Of a DNA stretch of 64,000 bases, positions 1 through 11,965 are shown piece by piece (position 1 is the stretch's first letter; each line of letters starts with the position of its first letter). The DNA is taken from the NCBI GenBank assembly GCA_007922225.1, contig ML679941.1, positions 58,615,849-58,679,848 on the forward strand, in the 5' to 3' direction. Made by a program: the position numbers and the translations under genes. The stretch is from Emydura subglobosa. Its lineage: Eukaryota > Chordata > Testudines > Chelidae. The notes under the pieces are model-generated. The model was not told the origin of the DNA, searched no databases, and saw only the letters and a list, made by a program, of their open reading frames with translations.

Positions 1-43
1 TTTTCTCCCTCCTCCTTGTAAACAACCTTTTATGTACTTGAAT
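1..43 (-). mobile_element. CR1 LINE fragment at window edge
   Basis: The first 43 bases match, almost base for base, the stretch near 54872-54915 inside a minus-strand CR1 (ttctccctcctccttgta followed by the acaaccttttatgtacttga motif). It is therefore the end of a CR1 copy that continues left of the window or is truncated here. Confidence 0.7.
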
Positions 44-2689
44 TTATGTAATTCGATCTTATTACATCGAAAAAAGTACATTGAGAACATTAAGGTTGCA
101 AAGTCAAGTACTCAAAAGTTAGGAAATGCCACAGTTAGGCATGTAGCTTCCTTGGGCATGTTTGATAGTCTTCGATCCCATACTGCTTTTCCATAGGAGT
201 TTTAAACCTCACATACGGTAACGGTGCTCACTGAATGGGTAGCTATCCATGAATATTTCTTTTTACCCTCATCATTCAATGTGTCCTCATTCATTTACTG
301 TACACCACCCAAATCTTGCACTAATAAAAATTATTAATCTCCTCATGGGCTATATGGTACTCATCCTAGTATCTTGCTTCTTTATAAACATTAATCTTCA
401 TGGCACCACTTGATGTTAGGTGGTATTATCCAATTTTACATGTAGAAAACTCACAGATAAAGCCTGACAGATAAAAAGATTGTAAGAAGTGTCAACTAGT
501 TTGGGATGCCTGATTTGAGACACCAAGAGTCTGATATTTTCAGAATACCAAGAACTATATAGCACTCCATATATTCAGAGCAAAACTCCCATTGACCTTG
601 GTTGCAGGGGAGAGTGTTCACTGCTTTTGCAAATCTGCCTTCAAGTGGCTCAAGTTGGGTACCCAGAAAAAAAGAGGAATAGTGGAATCACCTGTGAAAA
701 TTTTTGCTCTGTGAGACTTGTCCAGTACAATACAGGAATTCTGTGCCAGAGGCAAAGACAGAATTCAGTTCTTCAGAGTTGCACTCAACTCCCTTAGCCA
801 TGACACAATTCCTACATTTCACCATCTCATTCACCACATACTTTTCAACTTCTGCACCAACTAAAGTAGGGGTTTTACAATAGGGCCCTATGAAACCTGC
901 ATTAATGAGAACATGGATGGAATCACAGAATCAAAACACAGAATCCAGGCTCTCCCCAGTACCAGGACTACAGTGGCAGGCAGAGTGGGCTGCATACTGA
1001 ATGTAAGAGACCAGAGGGCACAGGGATTGGGGTGCAGGGGGCTAGGGCCACAAGGGAGTGCAGTGGCTAGGGGAGAAGCACTAGTAAATGGAACTTAAGG
1101 GCAGCTTCTAGGAACTCAGTTCCTTGCTGTGTCAGTTTCATGTCAGGAGTTGCAGCTGAGCAGGGGCACCATTTAGGGAGGTGGGGGGGGGGGGGAGCAT
1201 CTCATCCCCCTTAAGTTTCATACCAAAGCAGAGTACAAACAAACAGGAAAATGAACCACCGCTCTATGCTCTCGCCAGAAGAACCAGAAGCCCTTAGTTG
1301 TGGTCTGACAAGTTGCTGCAGGGCTGTCCCTGAGGAGCTGGACCATCAGCTCCCACTTCATGTTTCCCTTCCTGCGTCGGATACTCTGTGCCTGGGAGCA
1401 TGAGAACTGACCCCCATTACCAGCTTCTGTAGCTAGCAACATTGCTAGCAGCCCTAGGACAAGAAGGGCACTCAAAGCACTTCATGTGGGTAAATAGCTC
1501 CTTATTACCCATCTGGCAGGATGAGCCCCAGGAGAAAGCAGTTTCTGGCTAGCCTTGGCAGAGAGAAGAGACCTGATGAGTACCGATCTCCTGAAGTCTC
1601 TCCCACAAGCTGATCATTTTTATTTTCAGTGTAAGAGTCAGTGCTTCCCTATATTTCAGTTGCTCCTGCTGGAAACCAAAGGAATTTATTGTATATACTT
1701 CTGTTTCCCAATCAGAAAATAAAAATATTTTCTCTCTTGCATTAGTCTATGTATCTCTAGATACGCCCCATCCCCATCCAATTCTTGGAGGGGTCTTAAT
1801 CCTACCAGGTTATTACAGCCTTGGAACAGGTCTCTTTACTAATGTGCTTAATATACGAGAATGCCCCTGAAGCAACACTATTTAGAGGGTACATTTTCCT
1901 AACAACATTTAAGACACACAGTGTCGTATTATATTTTCATTAAAGCACAGTTAAGAATCATCCAGTTGGGTCACTGAAGATACGTACTCAAGATTTCTAT
2001 TACATTATAGAACTGAACGGTTTCCAGAGGCTAAAACGGGCTTTTAGATCAGTTGTTTGTAAATGCAAGTTCACTTTTTAAATTAGTTTTTGTGTTGAAT
2101 CTTTACATCTTTAACACCTTGAACTGAAGTGTGTTTTCATTGGTGCTGTAGAAATATCAATTGCATTTTATAAACAGATTATAATGTTTAAGACTTGATG
2201 ACTAATTACTGAGTAACTTCTTAGGAAAATAAATTGCCATTGGAAAAAGGCGATAACATTTTTATCTCCTGGAAATACACCTTCAGGTGTCTTAGAGATG
2301 ATAGGAAACCCATGTTGGCCAATCTCCTAATTTTTTTTTTCCAATTATAACTTTAAAAGTGTGTCGTCTTTCCTTATTTTATTTTATTTTTTCCTTTTAT
2401 TATTAAAAGGTAGTGCCAAAACAAATTTGTTCTCTAATTTGTTAGTTATTCCATGTTTTAGAAGAATGTTTGAGGGGAACCTACTTTATACTTCATAACT
2501 TTTTAATGAGAAATGAGATATACAAATTCAGTGTGCATATGTTTGCTTGCTTATAATTTTCCAGGAGGTAATATAAATGAAAATAAAAAAGTACGCAAGT
2601 ATTTGAGGGTGACTGTTGTGACATTGTAAGGACAATGACATTGAGTATATATTCTGCATGAATTTTATTTACCAGTTAAAGTTATTAGT
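44..2689. other. Unassigned AT-rich sequence
   Basis: No gene or recognisable coding element is visible. It holds a G homopolymer near 1179-1196, T-rich tracts near 2330-2400, and a short motif at about 872-890 (agggccctatgaaa) that recurs inverted near 6311-6325. Old unnamed repeats are possible but cannot be named from sequence alone. Confidence 0.5.
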
Positions 2690-3605
2690 TTTTGTATTAA
2701 GGCTCCAAAACTGATACAGGAAAGTAAATGCAAAGTAATGCACATTGGAAAACATAATCCTAACTATACATACAAAATGATGGGGTCTAAATTAGCTGTT
2801 ACCACTCAAGAAAGACCTGGGAGTCATTGAGTGAATGTTTTCAGAGAACTATCTACAATCTACAGTGGCAGTCAAAAAGTTAACAATGTTAGGAACCATT
2901 AAGAAAGGGATAGATAAGACAGAAAATACAATACTTCCATATATCCGTGGTATGCTCACATCTTGAATAATGTGTGCAGATCTGGTCACCCCATCTTAAA
3001 AAAAGAAGATATATTGGAACTGGAGAAGATACAGAAGAGGGCAACAAAACAATTAGGGATATAGAACAGCTTGCATATAAGGAGAGATTAAAAAGACTGG
3101 GTTTCTTCACCTTGGAAAAGAGACTACTAATGGGGGATATGATAAAGGGGTCTATAAAATCTTGACTGGCATGGAGAAAGTGAATAAGGAAATGTTATTT
3201 ACTCCTTTACATATCACAAGAATTAGGACTCACTCAGTGAAATTAACAGGCAGCATGTTTAAACCAAACAAAAGTATTTCTTCACACAACGTACAGCCAA
3301 CCTGTGGAACTCTTTGCCAGGGGATGTTGTGAAAGCCAAAGCTATAACAAAGTTCAAAAAAAGAACTATATGAGTTCATAGAGGATAGGTTCATCAATGG
3401 CTATTAGCCATGATGGGCAAGGATGCAAAACAATGCTCTGAAGTGTCTCTAGCTTCTGTTTGCCAGAAGCTGGGAATGGATCACTTGATGATTGCCTCCT
3501 CTTATCATTCCCTCTGAAGTACCTGGCATTGGCCACTGCTGGAAGACAGGATTCTAGGCCAAATGGACCATTGATCTGATCCAGTATGGCCATTCTTATG
3601 TTAGT
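2690..3605 (+). mobile_element. CR1 LINE, 3' part of ORF2 plus 3' UTR
   Basis: This is a 5'-truncated CR1 on the plus strand. It starts in the region after the RT (a degraded version of the conserved stretch ending in H-I-G at about 2735-2750). It continues through the ORF2 C-terminus at 2974-3165, where residues like EERLKRLGFFTLEKRLL are readable. It ends in a 3' UTR finishing with ggccattcttatgtt. Indels break the frame, for example a stop right after 3162. The terminal motif differs from the tatgattctatga tail of the CR1 copies at 19862 and 44272, so it belongs to another CR1 subfamily, the same one as 58920-59118. Confidence 0.85.
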
Positions 3606-4432
3606 TCAAGGCATGGGAGAATATCTTGCTCTATTATCTCCCGACTGTTCTAAACTTGCATATAATTGTAAAATATGGCTTTAATTGGTATTATACATTT
3701 ATATATATGTACTGTAAACACACAAATACTTTTTCCCCCTTTCTTTATATAGGAGTTATCTAACGTTCCTATCCCCTAATTTCTAAGTTATCTGCCAAAA
3801 ATCCTAGAGTTTTCATGTGCCCGAGTAGCCCCTGGAATCACAGTTAAAGCTGCCCTCCCTCTCCCTAAATCTGAAGTGGCACCCCTGCAGCTGAGGGACG
3901 TTGGTATCACATTAAGGGAGAAGCTGAAATTCCCTCAGGGCACTGAGTCAATAAAAGTATTCAGTGCTCAAGCAAGCATAGGTTCATTTCAAAGAATCTC
4001 TTCATGCTCCTTTATGTGGTATCAGTGTCCCCTCCTCAAAAACACATGTACATACAAAACAAGAGCATGTATATATGTATATGAAGGGATGAGTACCTAA
4101 AGTAGCAGAGGTTGCCCTACTTTACTTCCCCCCCCCCCAAATCAGCTATGTAGACAGAGAGAAGCTTTAGTAAATATAAAAATCTACTTACAGAAAAGAG
4201 GGAATCTCCTTCTAAGGAAATACTAAAAGGCTATGACACTGTATGGAGTATGAATGACCAGTCATAATATTACTGGCATCAATGTCAGAGCTGCAATAAA
4301 CATTGCATAGGATATACCATGCAAGGTACGGATGGAAATGTCATGATTCACTAGGATTGGCAAGCATGTTTATATGTATGTATCAATTTTCTGTTGTAAA
4401 TTCTAAATATATATGGTAAATCATTATTTCAA
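3606..4432. other. Unassigned sequence
   Basis: AT-rich intergenic sequence with a C homopolymer near 4128-4138. No coding potential or recognised repeat was found. Confidence 0.5.
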
Positions 4433-5560
4433 CTTGTGTTTGGTTTCTGGAAGACCCCCTCCCCAGACAGGATGGCAGCAGCACTAAACCTGCTTAATGG
4501 CCCATCAAGGGAACTCAAAGGTACTATGAATCCAGTGAAAGAACCCAGGGGCTACACCTTTGAGTCACTAGGATATGTGAGAACATTCCCAGGGACAGGG
4601 GACTCTGAGGCTTTTGCCATGTGCTGTGTTTGAGGCAAGCCACACGGCAAAGGGACATAAAAGGCAGCTGCACCATCCCCATAAGGTGACAAGGTCTTCA
4701 TTCCCGCTTCTTATCTCTGGATCAACTCATCTGCAACTGAAGCTGTGAAACGAACTACCAGGTGCTGGATGTACACCAGAGGGACTGTCCAAGCCTGCAA
4801 ACTCCACAGTTCTACTGAGCATCTGATTTTNNNNNNNNNNNNNNNNNNNNNNNNNNNNNNNNNNNNNNNNNNNNNNNNNNNNNNNNNNNNNNNNNNNNNN
4901 NNNNNNNNNNNNNNNNNNNNNNNNNNNNNNNNNNNNNNNNNNNNNNNNNNNNNNNNNNNNNNNNNNNNNNNNNNNNNNNNNNNNNNNNNNNNNNNNNNNN
5001 NNNNNNNNNNNNNNNNNNNNNNNNNNNNNNNNNNNNNNNNNNNNNNNNNNNNNNNNNNNNNNNNNNNNNNNNNNNNNNNNNNNNNNNNNNNNNNNNNNNN
5101 NNNNNNNNNNNNNNNNNNNNNNNNNNNNNNNNNNNNNNNNNNNNNNNNNNNNNNNNNNNNNNNNNNNNNNNNNNNNNNNNNNNNNNNNNNNNNNNNNNNN
5201 NNNNNNNNNNNNNNNNNNNNNNNNNNNNNNTATATTTATTTTACAGGTATTGTATGTATCTGATTGCTCTGACCATTTAACATTGATTGTTTGTTTCTTT
5301 CCTTTTATAATAAAATTTTAGTTTGGTTACTAAAGGCTTGGCTGACAGCATGGTATTTTGGGTAAGATCCAAACTTATATTGATCTGGCATTGGTGCTGA
5401 CCATTTGGGATCAGAAGAACATTTTGGTAAAGGGAAGAGAGTTTTAATAAATTCTCTCTCTACCAGACCTAGTTGCTGAGTGGGAGCTAGAGACTGAAAT
5501 ACAGGAAAAGGGGCTGTGTACATTTTTATTTTACTGTCCTGATAACCAGTGTGGGGAAAT
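4433..5560 (+). mobile_element. Possible LTR-type element, interrupted by gap
   Basis: A TATA-like box (cataaaagg, about 4657) is followed by a GC-richer block. Beyond the assembly gap an AATAAA-type polyadenylation signal (aataaaattttag, about 5308) appears. This order resembles the U3-R-U5 arrangement of an LTR. No matching second LTR, target duplication or pol coding sequence is visible, so the call is tentative. An old host-derived or other repeat is possible. Confidence 0.25.
4831..5230. other. Assembly gap (400 N)
   Basis: A run of exactly 400 N. Any reading frame across it is meaningless. Its position inside an LTR-like repeat is a common reason for assembly failure. Confidence 0.99.
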
Positions 5561-8500
5561 CAGAAGCACTGTTTGTAACTGGTTGGGGAATCTAACTGCA
5601 GTGTTTGCCACCAGTTTGGGAGAGTCTGCTTTCCTTTTTGCAGCCTGCCCTGACCCTGGCATTTTCAGATGGACTAGCCTAGGCACAAACAGGTCACAGG
5701 CTAACCACAATGTAGATGTCTGCCAGAGATGGCAAAAAACAACAACATTTAAGTTTGTCTATTTGTAATGCTACTCAGCAATAAACTGTCGAATTGATAG
5801 TTTGAAGTTATTTAATAAAATTTTAAATTAAATTAAGCATTCCTTCAGAATATAGGGAGCTTGAAAGTATGGCATTTAATTTAAAATGGAAACAATGAGT
5901 GCTGCAAGGTTGAATTATTTTTTGTTTAGTGCTTTTTATTTTGTAATTATTCAAATATGAATTCAGATAAATTGACACTAAGCAGCCCTTACCTCTGTGA
6001 ACTACTTGTGTTACTGTTCAGCAATGTCAGTTTGACCATATTACTGAGTGTTACTTTTAAAAAGTGATTTTAAATGTATTATTTTTACCAGATACTGTAT
6101 ATCTGCATGATGTTTTGTTTAAATTGCAGGGTTTTTGGTCAAATCAGTTTTTCCCATTGCAATCCAATTCTGAACTTTAGGCATTTATAGTAAGGCTACT
6201 TAATTGTTGCAATGTATCAAGCAATTCTGATTAAAAACAAAGACAATTTTTTTTTAAATGGAAAAAAAGCCAGAAAATAAATCCAAAAATCCACAGTAAT
6301 AAAATAGATTTCATAGGGCCCCACTACAGACAATAGCCTCATTCACTATACAATTCATCCTAAGCATAGTCCAGCATGCACATTGAAAGCAGCAAGTGTC
6401 ATGGGAAAAAGCAGTGTGGGATCACAACGTCACTAACACTACAAGACCACATATGCACAAGGCATCAAATTATAGTGGCACAGGTTAACTTTAATTCTGG
6501 CATTTTCTAACTTGAATACTTTAATATTGCCACTTTAGCTTTCTTTTAATATAGTTTATGGTTACATTAAGTTTTTTTGAACTCTTACAAATTAAGAACA
6601 AAATATCATCATGCAGAACCATATTGACCTGCCATCATGGGTCATCCGCAGGACTGGAGTAACTGATAGCAACAGAAGACTTATCTTCTCTGTGAACTTG
6701 CCACTACAGGGGGATGGGGACACTTTGCTAGTGGGTTTCACAGCTTTTTGTTAGACAGCAAGAGAGTCTTGAGATTCTGGAGTAACTGGTTCTTTCCAGA
6801 TTCTATAGGGGAGGGATCTCTAATGGTTAAATCTTTCTGTGCCCATCTACCCATCTGCTCTGCTTTTGTCCCCCATCTCACCAGCATATGCCTCCTTTTC
6901 CTTACCCTGATTTCTCCTCCACACACCCTGTTCTCACCTCCATAGATTCAAGTCAGGCAGCTTCCCCAACTTCCAAATTGCCTAGGAGCCAGCAGGGCAA
7001 CTACTGAGGAGAAGAGACTGTCTTACCACTCAATTCTCCTGGAAACTGGAAAGAGCAATTGTATGGAATCTGTGCTCAGCCTCTGCAGTCCAGGTTGGGA
7101 CATGTTCAGTACTTTACACTTTGTGTGGGCAGCACTTGCGCAGTAGATGTAAAGGGACAGAGCACGTTCAGTGCTTCTTCAGAGTATTTAGCTGCCAAAC
7201 TTTAAGACGTCTAATGAGCATGTATGAACTGAGATTTTTCAGAGACTTCTAACTTGGCCAGATTTGGGTGGTTTTTCCATGGGAATAGAAAAACACACCC
7301 CTAACACCACAGCAACCCCCTTGCCATATGTCAAGCCTTGCTCCAAATTATGGAGTTGCAACAGCTTCTGAACAAAACTGCTAATCTTTTTAACATGGAA
7401 AAATAATATTTCTCCCTACCTTGCTTTAGGAACTGGCTGAACCAAACTAACTTTTCAAAATACTCAGCTTGAAGCAGACGCTTAACATACAAAATTTGAG
7501 CCAAGCTTCTAAGCAACTGAAAACAGGATCTTATAGCAGCTTAATTTCATAACACCTATTTTATAATCACAAATACCCGTAAATTGCTGAAGGACACTCC
7601 TTTCTGGAGGAGAATCTTCAAGTACCCTGTGGCAGATGACAATAGCTTGAGCATTGTCTCAGTGGAATAAGAGCAACTTAAAGGCTTTGAAACATTGCAG
7701 CTATACCACACACAAAAGGTGCAAAATGTGGGTAATACACCATTAGCAAACCGATAAACTTCATTAGCTCATCTCTAGCTACACAATGTTTCCCAGTTTT
7801 TAAGATGATGCCCATTCACCTAGCATGTAACACACACACTGGCAGGTGAAATTCAATGCTAAGTAATGTTGATTGAAGGGACTACTTTGAACTATTCACA
7901 CATTTTAACAAGCTCTAAAGAGTGCTGGCCAGAAAAAAATTCCTCCCGGAAAACTTCAAACCTGAAAGATGTTTTTGTCCTGAACTGGGACAAAACACCA
8001 AAGCCATGAAAAGTTTCATAGGAAGGGTTTTCAAGAAAAAGTCTGGTCTGAGAACACAAAAATAGAACTTTTCAGCCCGCCCACCTCCCGCACCTTAGGC
8101 CCATGTCAATTCCAAAAAAATTAAAAAAAATGCTGCTGCAAACTTTCTAGTCTGCAAATTTAAGATCCAGCCTGCTGCCAAGTATATAAGGCCTGAGCTT
8201 TATAGTTACATTTCCCCTTTGCACTTATTTTTACTGCATCTAGGAAATCTGTTAAACGCATGCAAGAAATCTTTAGCAGGCTTCCCACATGTTTTTAAAT
8301 CCAACTAAGTCAATCAGGAACTAAATACATAAGTCTTCAAGCACCTTTTGTAAAGTCTTCCATACATATATTGATTGGACTAGTATGTAAAAAGAATTTG
8401 TATATAAAAGCAAAAACCTAGATGGGGTTTAGGTGGAAATGAGTGTTAGTTCATTAACCGTAGGCTTCCACAGGCCAGAGTCAGCTAAGTAGCATTAACT

Positions 8501-9189
8501 ATTTATGTTTAATTAACTAACTTTAGTCATATACCACTTTTGAGTGCAAAGAATCCCAAAGCAATTTACAAACTAACTGATCTACAACATGTACTATCAA
8601 CCACCCTTTTGGAGTGAAGCAGCTTTTATATGATACAGCAGATCAGAACTACAGTTTAGGATAAATGGAAAGTAGTCAGATGGAATGCAGTTACCCAAAC
8701 AAGAAACTGACCAGACAACATGTTGAGTAACTTACACAAGAGCCATGGGCTCTAACCACAAGCAGTTAGGAACAAGTTTTCACATTTTATCTGGTTGCAC
8801 CTTCTTAAGCCCTAGTGACAGGCTGAGGTATTGGTTCAGCATCAATTTAGAGGTGAGCATGCCACCCATTTTGTGGCTTAATCAGATTTTGTATATGCCC
8901 ACAGAACAGTGGATGAATATTTAAAATACAATAAAGTCACCACTTTCTGGAGCATGTAACTGTTCCTTAAGATCCCCATACAAGTATTGACCAGACCTAT
9001 ATCTGTTTAGTTTGAGACAGAACAAGTGCACAGCTCAAAATAGGACTGCAGACCACAAAATCACAGACAAACACATAAATGTTTTTGAAACAACGTCTGC
9101 TGGAGCATAATTGGCATTCCCCCACTCATGAATCAAAGATGGAAGCTGGGTCTTGCATCACTTGGGATAATGCAAACTAATCAGAAACT
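5561..9189. other. Unassigned intergenic sequence
   Basis: No convincing exon, RNA gene or mobile-element coding sequence is visible. Short pieces look like worn old repeats: for example 8520-8575 has the phrase cccaaagcaatttacaaact, also seen split around 36200-36320, and 6300-6330 carries an inverted copy of a motif near 880. Most of the block is plain AT-rich DNA. Confidence 0.5.
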
Positions 9190-9913
9190 CAACCCCTCCA
9201 AAAATTGTCTTTATTGCTTTGACAGCTACTTAGTTTCTGACATTTCTCTGATAATGAATAAGTTTATTTCATATAGTTACTTTGTACTTTGGAAGTTCTG
9301 ATAAGGGACAACTTTCTACCAATGTCATTGACTTGCAGAAATTCAATTTAGTACAATTTGATTACATTCTCAGGAATGTGGTTTCAGCCTACAATAGCCA
9401 AGTCTCAAATCAAAAGAAGTGCTGTGGGAAGCCTTACAACATACATGCACAATGCCTAGCTCTACTCAATGTCACCAGTTCACAAAAGTGAACAACTTTA
9501 CAAATTTGTGTAAACAGATTAAAACAATAAATTTTCTAACAGTATAAACGACTGAAAAAAAACAAACAAGTCTGTTATTTCAGGGCAAGTTTAGTATAAT
9601 TCTGATCAGAGCATGAAAAATTTACCAGACAAAATACATGCACAGGGAAAGGCCCTGGCGAGAAACCTAGCATCCGTACTTGCTAAGATGGGTGCTCTCA
9701 TTCTCCCATACACTTTCCAGATCCACTAATCTGCTATCAGAGGAAGAGTCCTCACATCTCTCCCCCTGCAGCCTCCTGCCTGATGTGAAGAGGATGAGCA
9801 GAACTCTCTGATACTCTTCTGACACTACTCACTCCAGTGTCCTGGTCTTTAGATTTCTCTTTCCCTTCAGCATCTCTAGTAGCTGCCTCTGCTGTTGCTA
9901 ATCTTAATTTTTC
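9190..9913 (-). other. Possible terminal exon and 3' UTR of a minus-strand gene
   Basis: On the minus strand a pyrimidine-rich stretch ending in CCTTAG (about 9914-9920) could be a splice acceptor. It opens into one long frame, 9913 down to a TGA at 9754-9752. That is 53 codons, beginning EKLRLATAEAATRDAEGKEK and rich in Lys, Glu and Asp. The other two frames stop within 13 codons. Below the stop is AT-rich UTR-like sequence with AATAAA at about 9205-9210, a good polyadenylation signal. It lies about 1 kb downstream of the CpG island in the right orientation. I do not recognise the protein, the upstream phase is unknown, and conservation would be needed to accept it. Confidence 0.3.
9205..9210 (-). 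terminator. Candidate polyadenylation signal AATAAA
   Basis: The plus strand reads ctttattgc, giving GCAATAAAG on the minus strand, a canonical polyA hexamer. It sits about 540 bases past the stop of the candidate exon. It is only meaningful if that exon is real. Confidence 0.3.
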
Positions 9914-9919
9914 CTAAGG

Positions 9920-10559
9920 AAAATACGTAATGCAATACATATGATTCTTCCACCAAGTTCCAAAGAGCAGTTATAAATATAACAAATCTTATGAGTTTCA
10001 CTGTCACTGTTGCAGAGGCTCTAGATGTCTGGCTACAGATTAAGGAAACATCAGCACACTGATTGCCCTCTTTTCACTTTTGGAAAGTTATTTTACTAAC
10101 CAAACAGGGACAATTTTTTTTTATTAAAGCTGAATTTCTACAGAAACTGGTGTTGCAAGAGTCCTCCCCAGCTTCTTGGGGTAAGCAGATTTTTTTTAGG
10201 TCTAAATTCTGATATTACTGGTAATATCATGTAAATGGTAACAGTATAAAAACAACCCCTCATCACTTCTTGAAACTTGCTCAGGTTGTGGAGGTTACAT
10301 CAATTTTCCTTTTTGACAAGTGAAGCTACCACTCATCCCCTGTAGTCACTCCTGATACTTTAAGCCAACCTTTACACTGGAATTGCGAGTAAGCGCCAAG
10401 AACCACAGCTAGAGGGGACTAGCATGCTACACTCAACCCACTAGATACCACGCATCAGGGAGAACCTATGAACTGAGCGCTGAGTGGAGTCAGCTCTTTG
10501 ACAACAAGCGATCCATCGCCAGGCTCTGAATCTCTGGGTCCCCCTGTCAGTAACAAGTT
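9920..10559. other. Interval between candidate exon and CpG island
   Basis: Unassigned sequence of mixed composition with T-runs near 10115. If the minus-strand gene is real this is intron. I found no clear internal exon. Confidence 0.4.
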
Positions 10560-10849
10560 GCAGAGCACATCAACCGCCACGCTCCCCGGGGACAGATCTA
10601 GGAGCCAGAGTTAGCACAAGGCACCCTACGCTACCCTCCCCATATGCATCATTCTCCTTCCCCGCCAACCAACCCCCCACCCTATACACATACCCCGCCA
10701 CGCAATCCGGGCCCCTCCCCGTATACAGCACCCCCTCCCCCGCCCAATCCGCTTCAGCACCCCCCCCCCCGATCCCTCCCCCCCCGACCCTCTCTTCCCA
10801 GCACCGGGTGGGGCAGCGCCTCGGGGAAGGTCGGTGCAGCCCCCGTCCC

Positions 10850-10934
10850 CGACTCCACGTGATGCCAGGCAGACCGACCCCGCCGCCTGGCACAGGACAG
10901 CGCGGCCTAGCGTGCGACCCCAGCTGGCGGCCAT
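10850..10934 (-). CDS. Possible first coding exon, unknown product
   Basis: The minus strand has a perfect Kozak context, GCCGCCATGG, with the ATG at 10934-10932. The frame starts MAASWGRTLGRAVLCQAAGS: no acidic residues, with Arg, Ala and Ser spread through it, as in many mitochondrial presequences. The exon end is uncertain because no strong donor site is obvious; the frame stays open far beyond the given limit. Its position in a CpG island upstream of the candidate minus-strand last exon (9752-9913) makes a small minus-strand gene plausible. Only the start codon context and composition support it; the name and function are unknown. Confidence 0.3.
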
Positions 10935-11268
10935 GGCGGCACCGGAGAAGGCGGGTCCGGCGCTGCTCCCCGCGGAGGGCAGGGAGAGGAGCAGAGAGCC
11001 TCCACGGCAGGGGCACCGCAGACAGCGGGAGAAGCGGCTCCATCCAGCCCGGCCCGGCCCGGCCCAGCCGCACCGGGTCCCCCACCCAGGGCAGCCCCTC
11101 CCTCCCTCCCTCCCGACCCCGGAACAGGGGCCTGGCCAGGCCAGGCCGAGAGCCTCCCCGGGATCGGCCCTCTCCCCCGCCCACCGCCGGGCCCGGGCCC
11201 CCTCATCCCGCCAGTGGCCCCCGCCGGGCCCCCCCTCGGTACCTGCGCGGGGCCGGGGCTCGCCGTGA
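10933..11268 (+). CDS. Doubtful plus-strand frame from the same palindrome
   Basis: The CCATGG at 10931-10936 also gives a plus-strand ATG with G at -3 (GGCGGCCATGG). The frame runs 111 codons from MAAPEKAG to a TGA and is dominated by Pro, Arg, Ala and Gly. That composition is what random GC-rich sequence gives, and no domain is recognisable. It is listed because a divergent transcript from this island is possible, but I consider it less likely than the minus-strand start. Confidence 0.12.
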   Translation: MAAPEKAGPALLPAEGRERSREPPRQGHRRQREKRLHPARPGPAQPHRVPHPGQPLPPSLPTPEQGPGQARPRASPGSALSPAHRRARAPSSRQWPPPGPPSVPARGRGSP

Positions 11269-11639
11269 CTCAGGAGCGAGAAGGAGGCGCCGCGCGACTG
11301 GCGGTAAAAAAGACCCAAGCTCCCGCCGCTCGCGCTCATATAGAATTAGCGTCACCACGTAACCCCCTCCCCCCTCCCGCGCGCCCCTGTCCCCAGGCAA
11401 CGCGCGCGCGCCGGGATGAGCGCCTGGGCGGGACCCCGGCCGGGAGCTGTCCGGCGCCAGCCCCGCCCCCTTCCGTCCAGCGAATGGGCCGGCGGCCGGA
11501 CAGCCCGGGGCGCGCGCTGAGTGATGAGGGACACACGCAGCTACTGGCCAAGCCTCTGAGCCCAGGCCTGGCGGGCGACACGCACACACCCGAGCCAGGC
11601 CGAAACATGGCATGCTCCCGCCCCGGACCAGAGCTGATG

Positions 11640-11965
11640 ACACACGCGGCCCTAGGCCTCCACGTGTCACACACATCCTGAACACACATCCCCAGGCCCC
11701 CTCTCACACACACACACACACACCCTGTGCATACAGGCCCAGGTCCCACGTGTGATCTCACGACACACACCGTGAGGTGAACACACACAGCCACCAGTCA
11801 TCGAGTGTGATCTCACACACACACAGCCACCCCGTCAAACCCCAAACGTGATCATACACGTGTGCATCTCCCCCAGCCGAAATCTGAGCATAATACACAC
11901 ATACATCCCCTGCAGGCTGAAGCATGACACACACACGTACACCGGGCTGAAGGGTGACACACATC
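11640..11965. repeat. CA-rich degenerate minisatellite beside the CpG island
   Basis: Runs of (CA)n recur every 30-60 bases, linked by related phrases such as gtgtgatctcac and cacagccacc. For example tgtgatctcac occurs at about 11752 and 11808, each followed by a CA run. This is an imperfect tandem structure built on CA repeats. Confidence 0.75.

Larger units (their letters stand above)
10560..11560. promoter_or_regulatory. CpG island, probable promoter
   Basis: A sharply bounded GC- and CpG-rich block stands out in otherwise AT-rich DNA. It has many CCGCCC/GGGCGG-type Sp1-like motifs, a cggcccggcccggccc run near 11050 and an AP-1-like tgactca at about 11265. Several overlapping long frames on both strands are expected from the composition and are not listed as genes. 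On the minus strand the segment near 11330-11360 reads GTGACGC then TATATGAG, which could be core-promoter sequence. CpG islands of this kind usually mark the 5' end of a widely expressed gene. Confidence 0.75.

Noticed and set aside
1218..1475. Minus-strand 85-codon frame with a hydrophobic, signal-peptide-like start
   Set aside because: No recognisable domain, no CpG island or splice context, and the rest of the frame has low-complexity Trp/Phe/Arg sequence. A single chance frame is the simpler reading.
4745..5263. 172-codon plus-strand frame
   Set aside because: Most of it is unknown residues across the N gap.
10570..11794. Several overlapping 100-237 codon frames on both strands
   Set aside because: The CpG-rich composition removes stop codons in all frames; only the start at the CCATGG palindrome has supporting context.
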